Source: Oscillospiraceae bacterium
GTDB taxonomy: Bacteria; Bacillota; Clostridia; Oscillospirales; Acutalibacteraceae
Direction of reading: 5' to 3'
Assembly: GCA_022650455.1 (NCBI GenBank)
Contig: JALCPO010000001.1
Coordinates: 1-64,000 of the forward strand
DNA length: 64,000 nucleotides
Shown: one piece after another, positions 25,736 through 34,445 of the stretch
How positions within the stretch are numbered: the first letter of the stretch is position 1
How the letters are laid out: the number at the start of each line of letters is the position of its first letter
The notes under the pieces: generated by a model
What the model was told of the DNA's origin: nothing
What the model saw: the letters and a program-made list of their open reading frames with translations, nothing else
The model's database searches: none
Position numbers and translations under genes: made by a program

Positions 25736-25789
25736 AAGCATAAACCACCGCCAAACCGGGAAAACTGGATTCTTAATAAGGAGGAAATC

Positions 25790-26335
25790 ATGATGGAATT
25801 TAAAGGCAGCAAAACGGAAGCAAATCTGTGGGAGGCTTTTGGGGGCGAGTCAAAAGCGCGCAACCGCTATACTTTTTACGCCTCGCAGGCCAAAAAAGAG
25901 GGTTACGAACAGATTGCGGGCATTTTTGAGGAAACCGCGAACAATGAAAAAGAGCACGCAAAGCTCTGGTTCAAATACCTGAACGGCGGCAAGGTCGGCG
26001 AAAACACGCACGAAAACCTGAAGGCCGCCGCCGCCGGCGAGCATTACGAGTGGACGGATATGTACAAGCATATGGCGGAAACGGCGCAGCAGGAAGGCTT
26101 TACCGAGATTGCCAACACCATGCGCCGCGTTGCCGAAGTCGAAAAACAGCACGAGGAACGCTACGCCAAGCTGATTAAAAACCTGGACGAAAACCTGGTT
26201 TTCCAGTGCAAGGAAGACACCGTCTGGGTCTGCCGGAACTGCGGCTACGTCTTCGTCGGTAAGGAAGCGCCGGCCGTCTGCCCGGCATGCAGACATCCGC
26301 GCGCGTATTTCGAGCGCAAGGCGACCAATTATTAA
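25790..26335 (+). CDS. rbr: Rubrerythrin
   Basis: The 181-residue protein has a ferritin-like di-iron domain with the ligand motifs [13 protein letters not shown] and [10 protein letters not shown] and a C-terminal rubredoxin-like centre CRNCG...CPACRHP. Rubrerythrin reduces hydrogen peroxide and protects strict anaerobes. RBS AAGGAGGAAAT precedes two adjacent ATGs; either may be used. It is monocistronic with a strong promoter and terminator. Confidence 0.97.
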   Translation: MMEFKGSKTEANLWEAFGGESKARNRYTFYASQAKKEGYEQIAGIFEETANNEKEHAKLWFKYLNGGKVGENTHENLKAAAAGEHYEWTDMYKHMAETAQQEGFTEIANTMRRVAEVEKQHEERYAKLIKNLDENLVFQCKEDTVWVCRNCGYVFVGKEAPAVCPACRHPRAYFERKATNY

Positions 26336-26346
26336 TCCGGTTCTGG

Positions 26347-26373
26347 AGCGGCGCTTCGGCGCCGCTTTTTTTA
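26347..26373 (+). terminator. Intrinsic terminator after rubrerythrin
   Basis: AGCGGCGC (26347-26354) and GCGCCGCT (26359-26366) form a perfect stem with a TTCG tetraloop, followed by a run of T. Confidence 0.92.
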
Positions 26374-26401
26374 TTGCCGTTTTAAAACGCCGCCTAAAAG
26401 G

Positions 26402-26547
26402 GGCTGTTGCAAAACAGCCTCGCAAAAAAATAATGCACAAAAAATGCGCCTTGATTGGGCTTCTAAAGCCATCTCAAGGCGCATTTTTTTGCTTTGTGAA
26501 CTATTTGTTTGTGCAATTTGCTATCACAAATTCATTTTGCAACAGCC
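26402..26547. mobile_element. MITE-like non-coding element with terminal inverted repeats
   Basis: GGCTGTTGCAAAA (26402-26414) at the left end is the exact complement of TTTTGCAACAGCC (26535-26547) at the right end. This end sequence resembles those of several IS families (GGxTCTGTTGCAAA-type). Inside, AAAAAATGCGCCTTGA (26439-26454) and its exact complement (26474-26489) form a long hairpin with a GGCT/AGCC top. There is no transposase gene, so it would have to be mobilised in trans. A clear target-site duplication is not visible. Confidence 0.75.
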
Positions 26548-26560
26548 TTTTTGTTCTTTT

Positions 26561-28048
26561 TTAAGACGCCTGAATGGTCTGGCCGCTTTCAAATTTCGCC
26601 AGATACTGCATCATGGAATCCACATCGCTCTTGACGCAGAGGCCCTGAACCTTGCCGTTGGTCAGAACCGTGTAATGCCGGGAATCCGCCGGGTAAAATT
26701 CGATCTTGTCCGTTCCGGCCCTGTCGAAATAACCGTACTGGATCGTCACGGCCGGGCTTCCGGAAGGCTTGTTTTCCGCGTCGGAGAAGATGGTCAGGCC
26801 GATCAGCCTTTCATACAGATTCCGGTAATTGGTGTCGTACTGGAGGGCTTTTCCGCCGTTGCCCGTCACCTGGTACGTGTAGGCTTTTTTGTCCTGCGTG
26901 GAAGAAGCCGCGTTTTCTTTCCGCGTCACCTGGATCACGTCCGTCTTTCCGCCGGACGTGACCGCGACGGATTTCACCGTCTCGATATTCGGCAGGAAAA
27001 TCAGCTTGCTCCTCAGGCTGAACAGGTTCTGGGAAATCAGCCCGTTGACGCTGTCGGCGGTGACGGAATAGACCACGTTCACGCCTTCCACCATGGCATA
27101 GTAGTTTTTCCCGCTCTTCGCGCCGACAATCAGCTTATAATTTTTCTTGTCCGCGGTGAACTCCGCCGTGACGGTGGGGTTGGTAAAACCGTATTTCTCC
27201 AGCGCCGCCGCGTCCGGCTTCACCGCCGCAACGGAGTCGGCGGTCAGCGTCGTAAGGTTGGACTCGAGGGAGCTCAGGCTGTTCGAGTCCGCCGTGTAGG
27301 AATCCGGGGCGACGATCGCGAGGCTGTCGTCTTTCTTTTGCAGAGTCACCGGCTTCGGAAAATTGGAGCCGCTCAAAACGATCTGGGTAAAGTCCGGGCC
27401 GGCGGAACCCGTCGCCGCATCCGACGACGTGGAATCGGAGCTTCCCGGAATCGCGAGCATCTCTTTCGTGATGAAATAATTTTGGTCTTCCAACAGGCCG
27501 GCGTCGACGCTGACGACATAAACGTTGTCGGAATTTGTTCCGCACATATAGTAGGCGGAGGAATCCGTCGCGGTGGCGTTGCCGACCTTATAGCCGAACG
27601 TGGAGCCGTCCTTGAATTTGACCTCCACCGTCGCCTGGGGGCTCTTCAGGCCGTAATCCCCCAGGTTGCTGACGGTGCCGAGGTTCTTGGTCGCCGACAG
27701 GCTGAACCCGTTCTGCACGACGGAGCCGGTCTCGCTGGTGTTGACGGGGCATCCGCTCAGCTCTTCCACCGTGTAGGCGGCGGAAGACGAAGAGGCGGAC
27801 GAGGAACCCGAGGCCGCCGAAACGGCGCCGGATTTTTCCGGAACGAGGGTGTAACTCCCTTTCCGGTTCGTAACCTTCATGGAGACAATGTCCGCGCTCG
27901 ACTTGGAGATCAGCTGGATATCCGGGGCCGAGGAAGCGGAGGATGCGCTGGAGCCGCCCGCGCCGGTTTTGGTCAGCGCGAAGACCGCCCCGCCGAGGAC
28001 AACGGCGCAGACCGCCACCACAACGATATTTCTGGTGCCGCGTTTCAT
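26561..28048 (-). CDS. DUF4340-containing membrane-anchored protein
   Basis: The 495-residue protein has one N-terminal membrane helix (about 8-25) and a long extracytoplasmic part containing DUF4340-like segments, with motifs such as GLKSPQATVEVKFKDGS and YGFTNPTVTAEFTADKK that look like two related beta-rich units. DUF4340 genes usually accompany Gld-type ABC exporter genes, as here: it starts one base after the GldG-like stop and is the last gene of the operon. RBS GAGGAGG. Its biochemical role is unknown; it may be a periplasmic-side partner of the exporter. Confidence 0.82.
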   Translation of the reverse strand: MKRGTRNIVVVAVCAVVLGGAVFALTKTGAGGSSASSASSAPDIQLISKSSADIVSMKVTNRKGSYTLVPEKSGAVSAASGSSSASSSSAAYTVEELSGCPVNTSETGSVVQNGFSLSATKNLGTVSNLGDYGLKSPQATVEVKFKDGSTFGYKVGNATATDSSAYYMCGTNSDNVYVVSVDAGLLEDQNYFITKEMLAIPGSSDSTSSDAATGSAGPDFTQIVLSGSNFPKPVTLQKKDDSLAIVAPDSYTADSNSLSSLESNLTTLTADSVAAVKPDAAALEKYGFTNPTVTAEFTADKKNYKLIVGAKSGKNYYAMVEGVNVVYSVTADSVNGLISQNLFSLRSKLIFLPNIETVKSVAVTSGGKTDVIQVTRKENAASSTQDKKAYTYQVTGNGGKALQYDTNYRNLYERLIGLTIFSDAENKPSGSPAVTIQYGYFDRAGTDKIEFYPADSRHYTVLTNGKVQGLCVKSDVDSMMQYLAKFESGQTIQAS

Positions 28049-28049
28049 G

Positions 28050-29714
28050 TTACAGAAGCCTCCTCTTGCGGTGCACGATAATTCCGGCGATCGCCACCAG
28101 AAGCGGAATCAGCACGGTGAACACCCCGTAGCCGAGCACGGCGGAACCCGCGGAACTCAGGGTGATGTCCTTCGCGTAAAGCTCGCGGCTCGTGGACGTG
28201 ATCTTCGTGGATTCGTCGTTTGTGCCGGTCGCGTACCGGGAGAGGTCCACCAGGTAGGAGCCGTTGCCGAACGCCGGGGCGCCGACAATGTCGCTGCCGA
28301 ACATCAGGGTGGAGCCCGAAACGATCAGGTTCGCCTGGTAGGATTTCCCGCCCGCTTTTACCGTGTCCTGGGAAAGCGCGGCGATGTCGTGCGCCGCCGT
28401 CTGCGGGTTGGAATCGTTCTGCCCGTTCTTATACAGGAACGAGGTGTCGTTGGACTTGACGAGCGAATACGTCGTTTTCGTCCCGACGTTCTGCGCCTTC
28501 ACGGTCACCGGGCTGGCATAGGGGGCGAGGAAATAACCGTAATCCGTCTTGGAGCCGCCCAGGCTCAGCGTCGTCTGGATGTTGGCGAGGATATAGAGCG
28601 CGTTGCCGTAGGTCTTCTGGGAATCGGTCTCTTCCACCGCCGACTCGGAATCCACCCGCAGGCCCCACTCGTCCAGGTAGGAGGCAAGCTTGGGGAGGGA
28701 GGACTGTCCGGCGCTGTATGTGATGAGCACGGAACGGTTGCTCGCCAGCTTGGTGTCCTTGAGGAAGCTCTCGATCTTCGCGATCTCGGCGTCGGTATAG
28801 TCCGTCGCCGGGCAGCCCAGAACGAGAAGCTGGGTCTTATCCGGAATCTTATCGGTCAGAAGGTTGAAGTCCTTCGTTTCAAAGCTGTTGTTCTGAAGCA
28901 GCTTCTTGTAGCCGGTCGCATCCATTTTCTCGCTGTGGCCCGTGTCGAACGCGGCGACCGGCATAGTGTCGGAAATCACCGAATTCAGGGCCGAGGCAAG
29001 CGCGGAATCCACGTTGGAAGTATAGGTCTGGGTGGTGTAGTCGCTGCTGTACTGCGTGGTGAACAGGTCGTTCGCCGTCAGGACGCGGTAGCGTTTGTCC
29101 GACTTGACCACAACGTCGCCCGCCGCGATGCTGTCGTTCTTATATTCCGCGGCAAACGTCGGATCCTTGTCGAGGTCCTTGTACTCCACCTTAATGCTGG
29201 AGTTGCGCTCCGCGATTTTGGAGACGAGGCGGCTGACCTCGCTGTAATCGGTTGCCCCGTTGCTGCTCGCGGCAACGGTGTTGCTGTCGCACGCCTGCTT
29301 GGTGGCGCACACGGTAATGGTTGCGGGAATCTTCACCCGGTCCACGACCTGCACGGCTTCCGCCGAAAGCGTGTTGTTCCCGCTTTTGGTCACGTCCAGG
29401 TTAATGGACGGGTAGCGGTCGCTTAAAATCCCCACGAGCACGTTGACCAGAATCACGACGGCGATGAAGCCCGCGGTAAACGCCGTGGCGGTGCTGCCGT
29501 GCTTGAATTTTTCACTCTGAAAAAACGAGGGGCCGTCTTTCTTCTTTTTCTTTTTTCCGGCCGGCTCTTCCGTCTGGGCGGGTTCCCCCGCTGTATTCTC
29601 TTCCGCTTTGGCTTCCCCGGCGTTTGTCTCCGCCTGTTCCCGCGCGTCTTTCTCCGGGTTTTCCGGCTTCGCGGGGATGCCGTTCTGCGGTTCTTTTTCC
29701 TGATTCATCTTCAT
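28050..29714 (-). CDS. GldG-type ABC transporter substrate-binding/auxiliary membrane protein
   Basis: The 554-residue protein has a long charged cytoplasmic N-terminal tail (about 1-70, Glu/Ala/Lys-rich with a KKKKKK run), a membrane helix (about 78-102), a large extracellular domain of the ABC_transp_aux/GldG kind and a C-terminal membrane helix ending IIVHRKRRLL. It sits between the permease and the DUF4340 gene. The family was named from gliding motility in Bacteroidetes, but clostridial members are found without motility and presumably work in export or envelope maintenance. The acidic/basic tail of about 70 residues is longer than I would expect. Confidence 0.84.
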   Translation of the reverse strand: MKMNQEKEPQNGIPAKPENPEKDAREQAETNAGEAKAEENTAGEPAQTEEPAGKKKKKKDGPSFFQSEKFKHGSTATAFTAGFIAVVILVNVLVGILSDRYPSINLDVTKSGNNTLSAEAVQVVDRVKIPATITVCATKQACDSNTVAASSNGATDYSEVSRLVSKIAERNSSIKVEYKDLDKDPTFAAEYKNDSIAAGDVVVKSDKRYRVLTANDLFTTQYSSDYTTQTYTSNVDSALASALNSVISDTMPVAAFDTGHSEKMDATGYKKLLQNNSFETKDFNLLTDKIPDKTQLLVLGCPATDYTDAEIAKIESFLKDTKLASNRSVLITYSAGQSSLPKLASYLDEWGLRVDSESAVEETDSQKTYGNALYILANIQTTLSLGGSKTDYGYFLAPYASPVTVKAQNVGTKTTYSLVKSNDTSFLYKNGQNDSNPQTAAHDIAALSQDTVKAGGKSYQANLIVSGSTLMFGSDIVGAPAFGNGSYLVDLSRYATGTNDESTKITSTSRELYAKDITLSSAGSAVLGYGVFTVLIPLLVAIAGIIVHRKRRLL

Positions 29715-29723
29715 TGAGCCCCC

Positions 29724-30431
29724 TTAGCCCCATCTTCTGCTTTCAAGCTTGCGGGCGGTCAGAAAAGCAAACACCGCGACAACGCTCAGGAAGAACACCA
29801 CGCTTGAAAGATTGAAAATCCCTTTTGTAAACGGCTGGTACCGGGAATCGAACGAGATCCAGTTCACCAGGTTCTGAAGCGCCGTGTTGGAAATACTGCT
29901 GGAAAGCTGCCCCACCAGAAGGAGCATCATGGTGATTCCGAACGTGCCGATGGCCGCGACGATCTGGCTCTGCGTGAGCGAGGAAATAAAGTTCCCGATG
30001 GCGATGAGCGCCGCGCCGCACAGCAGCGAACCCAAAAACGTGCACAGGATCTTCGGCCAGTCCGGCGCCGAGAAGAACGTGATGATTACCGCCGGGACGA
30101 GGCTCGCCGTCAGCGCGGCGGCGAACGTGAGGAACGCCGCGAAAAACTTGCCGAACACGATGGAGAGAACCCCCACCGGCGCCGTCAGCAGGCCCTGGTC
30201 GCTCTTGGTGCGGATCTCCTCGCTGAAGGTGCGCATCGTGATGATCGGCAGAAGAATCATCATGATCCAAGTGAAAATGGAGCTGTAAACGTCCGGGATA
30301 TAGTCGGACGACTGGTACAGCAGCACCTGCGTGTAGAAGAAGCCGAACAGCAGGAGCATGACGCCCGTAAACACATAGCCGATGGGCGAAAGGAAATACG
30401 CCTTCAGCTCTTTTTTGGCAATTGCCTTCAT
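29724..30431 (-). CDS. ABC-2 type permease, GldF-like
   Basis: The 235-residue protein has six predicted membrane helices and begins MKAIAKKELKAYFLSPIGYV, typical of ABC-2 permeases of the NosY/GldF group. Its start overlaps the ATPase stop by four bases, so ATPase and permease are coupled. It forms the channel with the ATPase encoded upstream. Confidence 0.9.
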   Translation of the reverse strand: MKAIAKKELKAYFLSPIGYVFTGVMLLLFGFFYTQVLLYQSSDYIPDVYSSIFTWIMMILLPIITMRTFSEEIRTKSDQGLLTAPVGVLSIVFGKFFAAFLTFAAALTASLVPAVIITFFSAPDWPKILCTFLGSLLCGAALIAIGNFISSLTQSQIVAAIGTFGITMMLLLVGQLSSSISNTALQNLVNWISFDSRYQPFTKGIFNLSSVVFFLSVVAVFAFLTARKLESRRWG

Positions 30432-31414
30432 CTTTTACCGCCCGTCCTTTCCGAATCTTTTCCGGCGTTGTCGCTCAGGTACGTGGAGCCCGTCAGGCGC
30501 AGGAACACGTCCTCCAGCGAAAGCTCGGAGCTCGTCATCGACAGGATCGGCCAGCTGCGCTTCGCCGCGATGCCGAACAGCGGGCGGCGAAGGTCCGTTC
30601 CGCCGCGCCCGTCGATCTCGTACTCGCAGACGCCCGGCTCCTTCTGGCCGAAGTTGCGCACCGCCAGCACGCCGTGGATGGATTTCAGCGCCTGCTCGAC
30701 CTCGCGGGACGCGCCTTCCAAACGCACGACGAGCTTCTGCTCGCCGGACTGCCCGCCGTGCTCCAGCTCGAACGGGGTGCCGTCCGCGACGAGCCTGCCC
30801 CGGTTGACGATGATGATGCGGTCCGCCACGGCCTGCACTTCCGGCAGGATGTGGGAGCTTAGAATGACCGTATGGTTTTTGCCCAGATTTTTAATCAGGT
30901 TGCGCACCTCGATAATCTGCTTTGGGTCGAGGCCCACGGTCGGCTCGTCCAGAATCAGCACAGGAGGGTTGCCGATGAGCGCCTGGGCCAGGCCGACACG
31001 CTGCCGGTAGCCTTTGGAGAGGTTGGCGATCAGCCGGTTGTAAACGTCGGTGATCCGGACGAGGGCGCAGATTTCCCGAAGATGCTTTTCCCGGGGAAGG
31101 GTCACTTTTTTCAGCTCGTAGACAAAGTTGAGGTATTCCTTCACCGTCATGTCGACGTAGAGGGGCGGAATCTCCGGCATGTAGCCGATGCGCTTCTTCG
31201 CCTCGTTCGGGTCGTCGAGGGTATTGAACCCGTCGATGGCCACCGAGCCCTCGCTCGCCGAGATATAGCCCGTGATGATGTTCATTGTGGTGGATTTTCC
31301 GGCGCCGTTCGGCCCGAGGAACCCCACCACGGTATTTTCGCCGACGGAAAAGCTCACATGGCTCAGCGCCATATTTTCCCCGTAGCGTTTCGAGAGGTTT
31401 TTCACCTCAATCAT
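30428..31414 (-). CDS. ABC transporter ATP-binding protein, GldA-like
   Basis: The protein has Walker A GPNGAGKSTTMNIITG, the signature LSKGYRQRVGLAQALIG, Walker B PPVLILDEPTVGLDP and the switch His (VILSSHILPEV). A C-terminal extension of about 100 residues is typical for exporter ATPases. ATG 31414 is preferred over ATG 31423 because GGAGGG lies nine bases upstream of the former and touches the latter. It is the first gene of the four-gene export operon. Confidence 0.92.
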   Translation of the reverse strand: MIEVKNLSKRYGENMALSHVSFSVGENTVVGFLGPNGAGKSTTMNIITGYISASEGSVAIDGFNTLDDPNEAKKRIGYMPEIPPLYVDMTVKEYLNFVYELKKVTLPREKHLREICALVRITDVYNRLIANLSKGYRQRVGLAQALIGNPPVLILDEPTVGLDPKQIIEVRNLIKNLGKNHTVILSSHILPEVQAVADRIIIVNRGRLVADGTPFELEHGGQSGEQKLVVRLEGASREVEQALKSIHGVLAVRNFGQKEPGVCEYEIDGRGGTDLRRPLFGIAAKRSWPILSMTSSELSLEDVFLRLTGSTYLSDNAGKDSERTGGKR

Positions 31415-31549
31415 CGAAATCATCCCTCCTGTTTGCGGTCTTGCATTACTTTTCTATTTTATCAATTTCCCATTCGGAAAGTGTAAACATTTCTTGAACT
31501 CTTGTCCGCTATTTTATAAAGATTGGGCAGGAGTTCCTCGCGGGGCGGT

Positions 31550-31578
31550 TTGACAGAAAATCGCAGAGCCGGTATAAT
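31550..31578 (+). promoter_or_regulatory. Consensus promoter of the DUF1015 gene
   Basis: A perfect TTGACA (31550-31555) and a perfect TATAAT (31573-31578) are separated by 17 bases. This is the closest match to the sigma-A consensus in the window. The start codon lies 84 bases downstream. Confidence 0.88.
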
Positions 31579-31661
31579 GAAACCCAAGAAAAACGAGAGG
31601 CCCCCGTTTTCCGCGCGGGACGGGCGGCGCAGAAAAACGCGCGGAGAAACGGTGGAATAAC

Positions 31662-32930
31662 ATGGCCGAAATCAAACCTTTCCGGGGTCTGCGCTATACC
31701 GCGGAAGCCGGGGATATCGCAAAGCTGACCTGCCCGCCCTACGACATCATCCGGCCGCAGGAACGGGCCGCATTTCTCGGGGAAAACCCCAACAACGTCA
31801 TCCGTCTGGAACTTCCGGAGGGGGAGGACCCCTACCGGCAGGCGGGCGAAACCTACCGCTCCTGGCTGAAAAACGGAATCCTGCGCCGGGACACCGACCC
31901 CGGCCTGTACGTGTACGAAGAGGAATTCGAGGCCCGCGGCTACCGCAAAAAGGTGAAAGGCTTCCTCTGCCGGGTCCGGCTCGAGGAATTTTCGAAAGGG
32001 ATCATCCTTCCGCATGAGGAAACCCTCTCCAAAGTCAAGGAGGACCGGTTCAACCTGATGAAGGCGACCGGCTGCAACTTCAGCCCGGTCTATTCCCTTT
32101 ACATGGACGAAACCCACGCCACCACCGCGCGGCTGGACGCCCTCTCCTCCGGGAAGCCGCGCTACGAATTTTCCGGCGGGGCGGTCACGCACCGCATGTG
32201 GCTGGTCAACGACAAGGAAGCCATTCGGGCGATCTGCGGCGATTTTGAAAACCGCAGATTATATATCGCCGACGGCCACCACCGCTACGAAACCGCGCTC
32301 AATTACCGCAACTGGCGGCGCGGACAGGGCACCGCGACGGGCGCGGAGGACTATGTCATGATGATGCTCGTCGACATGGAGCACGACGGCCTGGTTGTGT
32401 TCCCGACGCACCGGCTGGTCCGCGGGCTGAAAGATTTCAGCGCCGAAAAGCTGCTGAAAGCCTGTGAAGGCCGGTTTGAAGTCGCTCCGCGGGAAAACAC
32501 GGACACCATTGAGCCCGCACTCGAAGACCTGTACCGCCTGGGGAAAAAGGCGTTCGCCTTCTACGGCGGCGGAAGCGGCTGGACCCTGCTGGTCCTGAGG
32601 GACCCGGGCGCAATGGATGAGATTCTGCCCGGCAAAAGCGAAGCCTACCGGAACCTGGACGTTTCCGTCCTGCACAGCCTGATTCTGGAGCGGTACCTCG
32701 GCATCGACCGGGAAAACATGGCGAACCAGGTCAACCTGGCTTACACCCGCTCCTTCCGCGAAGCGGTCGCCTCGGTGCAGAAGGGCGAAAGCCAGTGCGC
32801 GTTCATCCTGAACCCGACCCGCGTGGAGGAGATCCGCGACGTCGCCGCGGCGGGGGAGAAGATGCCCCAGAAATCGACCTATTTCTACCCCAAACTGATC
32901 ACCGGCCTGGTGATGAACCCGCTGGACTGA
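31662..32930 (+). CDS. DUF1015 family protein
   Basis: The 422-residue protein opens with IKPFRGLRYTAEAGDIAKLT and CPPYDII and contains YIADGHHRYETALNYR, hallmark segments of DUF1015. The family is widespread in anaerobes, and its function is not established; genome context in other bacteria has linked it to serine or phosphoserine metabolism, which I cannot check here. It is expressed from a consensus promoter, is monocistronic and ends at a strong terminator. Length is normal. Confidence 0.88.
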   Translation: MAEIKPFRGLRYTAEAGDIAKLTCPPYDIIRPQERAAFLGENPNNVIRLELPEGEDPYRQAGETYRSWLKNGILRRDTDPGLYVYEEEFEARGYRKKVKGFLCRVRLEEFSKGIILPHEETLSKVKEDRFNLMKATGCNFSPVYSLYMDETHATTARLDALSSGKPRYEFSGGAVTHRMWLVNDKEAIRAICGDFENRRLYIADGHHRYETALNYRNWRRGQGTATGAEDYVMMMLVDMEHDGLVVFPTHRLVRGLKDFSAEKLLKACEGRFEVAPRENTDTIEPALEDLYRLGKKAFAFYGGGSGWTLLVLRDPGAMDEILPGKSEAYRNLDVSVLHSLILERYLGIDRENMANQVNLAYTRSFREAVASVQKGESQCAFILNPTRVEEIRDVAAAGEKMPQKSTYFYPKLITGLVMNPLD

Positions 32931-32999
32931 CCGGCCGGCGACGTGGAAGCTGGGCCGGTTTCCTGTAATTTGTATATTTCATATTTGATAATACAGTGA

Positions 33000-33039
33000 G
33001 GAATCTTCCCGCAGCCTTCTGCGGGAAGATTCCTTTTTT
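33000..33039 (+). terminator. Intrinsic terminator after the DUF1015 gene
   Basis: A 15-base-pair perfect stem (GGAATCTTCCCGCAG at 33000-33014 and its complement at 33019-33033) with a CCTT loop is followed by six T. The T run overlaps the stop codon of the converging NUDIX gene. Confidence 0.92.
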
Positions 33040-33583
33040 ACAGCTTCTTTTCTGCGGCCAGCCGGGCCACTTTGAGAACCAGCGCCAGCGTTTTGGCGTC
33101 GACGATCTCGCCGGACACGGCCATGGCGACGGCCTTTTCGAGCGGGATTTTCTCCGCTTCGAGGAATTCTCCCTCGTCAAGGTCGTTTTCCCCGCGCGAC
33201 GCCGCGCGGCAGGCGTAGAGAAAAATGACCTCATTTGTGTAGCCGGGGGAAGGGTACAGGCGCCCGAGGCCGACATAGTTTTTCCCGGTGACGCCGGTCT
33301 CCTCGCGCAGCTCGCGCTTTCCGGCTTCCAGCGGGTCCTCGCCCTTTTCCAGCTTCCCGGCGGGCAGCTCCAGGACGACCTCATGGTAAGGGTAACGATA
33401 CTGGCGCACGAAATACAGCTCGTCCCGCTCCGTCAGCGCCGCGACGCTGACGCCCCCGCCGTGGTCGACGCATTCGCGCGTCGTGACGCGGCCGTTCTCC
33501 AGCTCCGCCCGGTCGACATGAAAATCGAGGATTTTGCCGCGGTAGAGGTATTTTTGCTCCAGTGTCTTTTCCGTCAGTTTCAT
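33038..33583 (-). CDS. NUDIX hydrolase, ADP-ribose pyrophosphatase type
   Basis: The 181-residue protein has an exact NUDIX box, GKLEKGEDPLEAGKRELREETGV, preceded by VRQYRYPYHEVVLELPA, as in the NudF/ADP-ribose pyrophosphatase group. It would hydrolyse ADP-ribose or related nucleoside diphosphates. ATG 33583 was chosen over the longer frame because AGAAAGGA lies nine bases upstream and the family usually starts there. Element B (hairpin) lies directly upstream of that ribosome-binding site. Confidence 0.93.
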   Translation of the reverse strand: MKLTEKTLEQKYLYRGKILDFHVDRAELENGRVTTRECVDHGGGVSVAALTERDELYFVRQYRYPYHEVVLELPAGKLEKGEDPLEAGKRELREETGVTGKNYVGLGRLYPSPGYTNEVIFLYACRAASRGENDLDEGEFLEAEKIPLEKAVAMAVSGEIVDAKTLALVLKVARLAAEKKL

Positions 33584-33599
33584 CAAATTGATCCTTTCT

Positions 33600-33633
33600 C
33601 CGGCCTTTTGAAAAAGGCCTCGGCGAAAACTTT
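33600..33633 (-). repeat. Dispersed element B, copy 1 (hairpin at a ribosome-binding site)
   Basis: On the minus strand AAAGTTTTCGCCGAGGCC is followed by TTTTTCAAAAGGCCGG, whose GGCCTTTTTCAAAAGGCC part forms a hairpin with a two-base loop. It ends immediately before the Shine-Dalgarno sequence of the NUDIX gene. The same sequence is found before 38826 (minus) and before mnmG. The remaining gap (33634-33777) contains no gene. Confidence 0.8.
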
Positions 33634-33777
33634 CACGTCCGGTTTCGATCAAAATTTCAACCGTATCCCCGGGGATGCTTCGCGCCGGCCGGTTTCGCCC
33701 GAAGATTTTCAACGTACTCGGTCAAAACGGTGGAAAAGGGCCCGTTTTCCCCGCTTTTATAGTACATGTCGTAATAT

Positions 33778-34434
33778 CTATGATTTTTGATACAAATAGG
33801 TATAATTTTTATTGACTGCATAAAGCTCGCCATACAGTTTGGCGGCTCGGTCGCGGTAAAAATTCATGGCGTTGGAAGCCGCGTCCACCAGGCCCAGGCT
33901 TCCCCCGGCCGCCTCCGCGTCGGACGCGATTTTCTGCAGAGCCGCGTCTTTTCCGCTTTCCCAAGCCTGCTGGTCGGTTTCAATCGTTTTCCATTTGCCG
34001 GGCTCCGCCTGCAGGGCTTTTTTCAGGGAATCGTACGCGTAGGTAATTTCCTTTTGCCAGACGCCGGCATATTTTTCGGAAACTTTTACCATGTCGGTAT
34101 TGGAAACCGCGTTCTCCATCTCGGCGAGGTACTGCTTGTCAATGGGGTTTTTCTTGAATTTCGCGCCGAACTCCGCATCATCCGTCTGAATCGAGCGGAC
34201 CGGCTCGTTCTGGGAAACGGAGCCGCCCTGCGGCCCGGCCGCGGAAGACGCTTCGGACGGGGCCGGGGAAGCCGCCCCGGAGCCCGGCGCATCCTGCGAA
34301 ACGGCCGATTTCGCGGAAACCGCCGGGCCGGAAGACGCCGCCGGGGAGGAAGAATCCGGATTTTTCCCGGAACAGCCCGAAAGCGCAAGGGCGGCGGCCA
34401 GGATCAAAGCCGGAAAAACCATGTTCTTTTTCAT
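33778..34434 (-). CDS. Lipoprotein with an LprI/DUF1311-like domain
   Basis: The 218-residue protein has a lipoprotein signal (lipobox LSGC, Cys21), a Ser/Ala/Pro-rich linker to about residue 80 and a helical domain with VWQKEITYAYDSLKKALQAE and TDQQAWESGKDAALQ, resembling the LprI N-terminal (DUF1311) fold. Some members inhibit lysozymes; the clostridial ones are uncharacterised. It lies 11 bases downstream of gyrA on the same strand and could be transcribed with it. Confidence 0.72.
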   Translation of the reverse strand: MKKNMVFPALILAAALALSGCSGKNPDSSSPAASSGPAVSAKSAVSQDAPGSGAASPAPSEASSAAGPQGGSVSQNEPVRSIQTDDAEFGAKFKKNPIDKQYLAEMENAVSNTDMVKVSEKYAGVWQKEITYAYDSLKKALQAEPGKWKTIETDQQAWESGKDAALQKIASDAEAAGGSLGLVDAASNAMNFYRDRAAKLYGELYAVNKNYTYLYQKS

Positions 34435-34445
34435 GGGTGCCTCCT

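Noticed and set aside
26402..26547. Internal hairpin of the MITE-like element as a plain terminator only
   Set aside because: A terminator explains the internal stem with its T run, but not the exact 13-bp inverted repeats at both ends.
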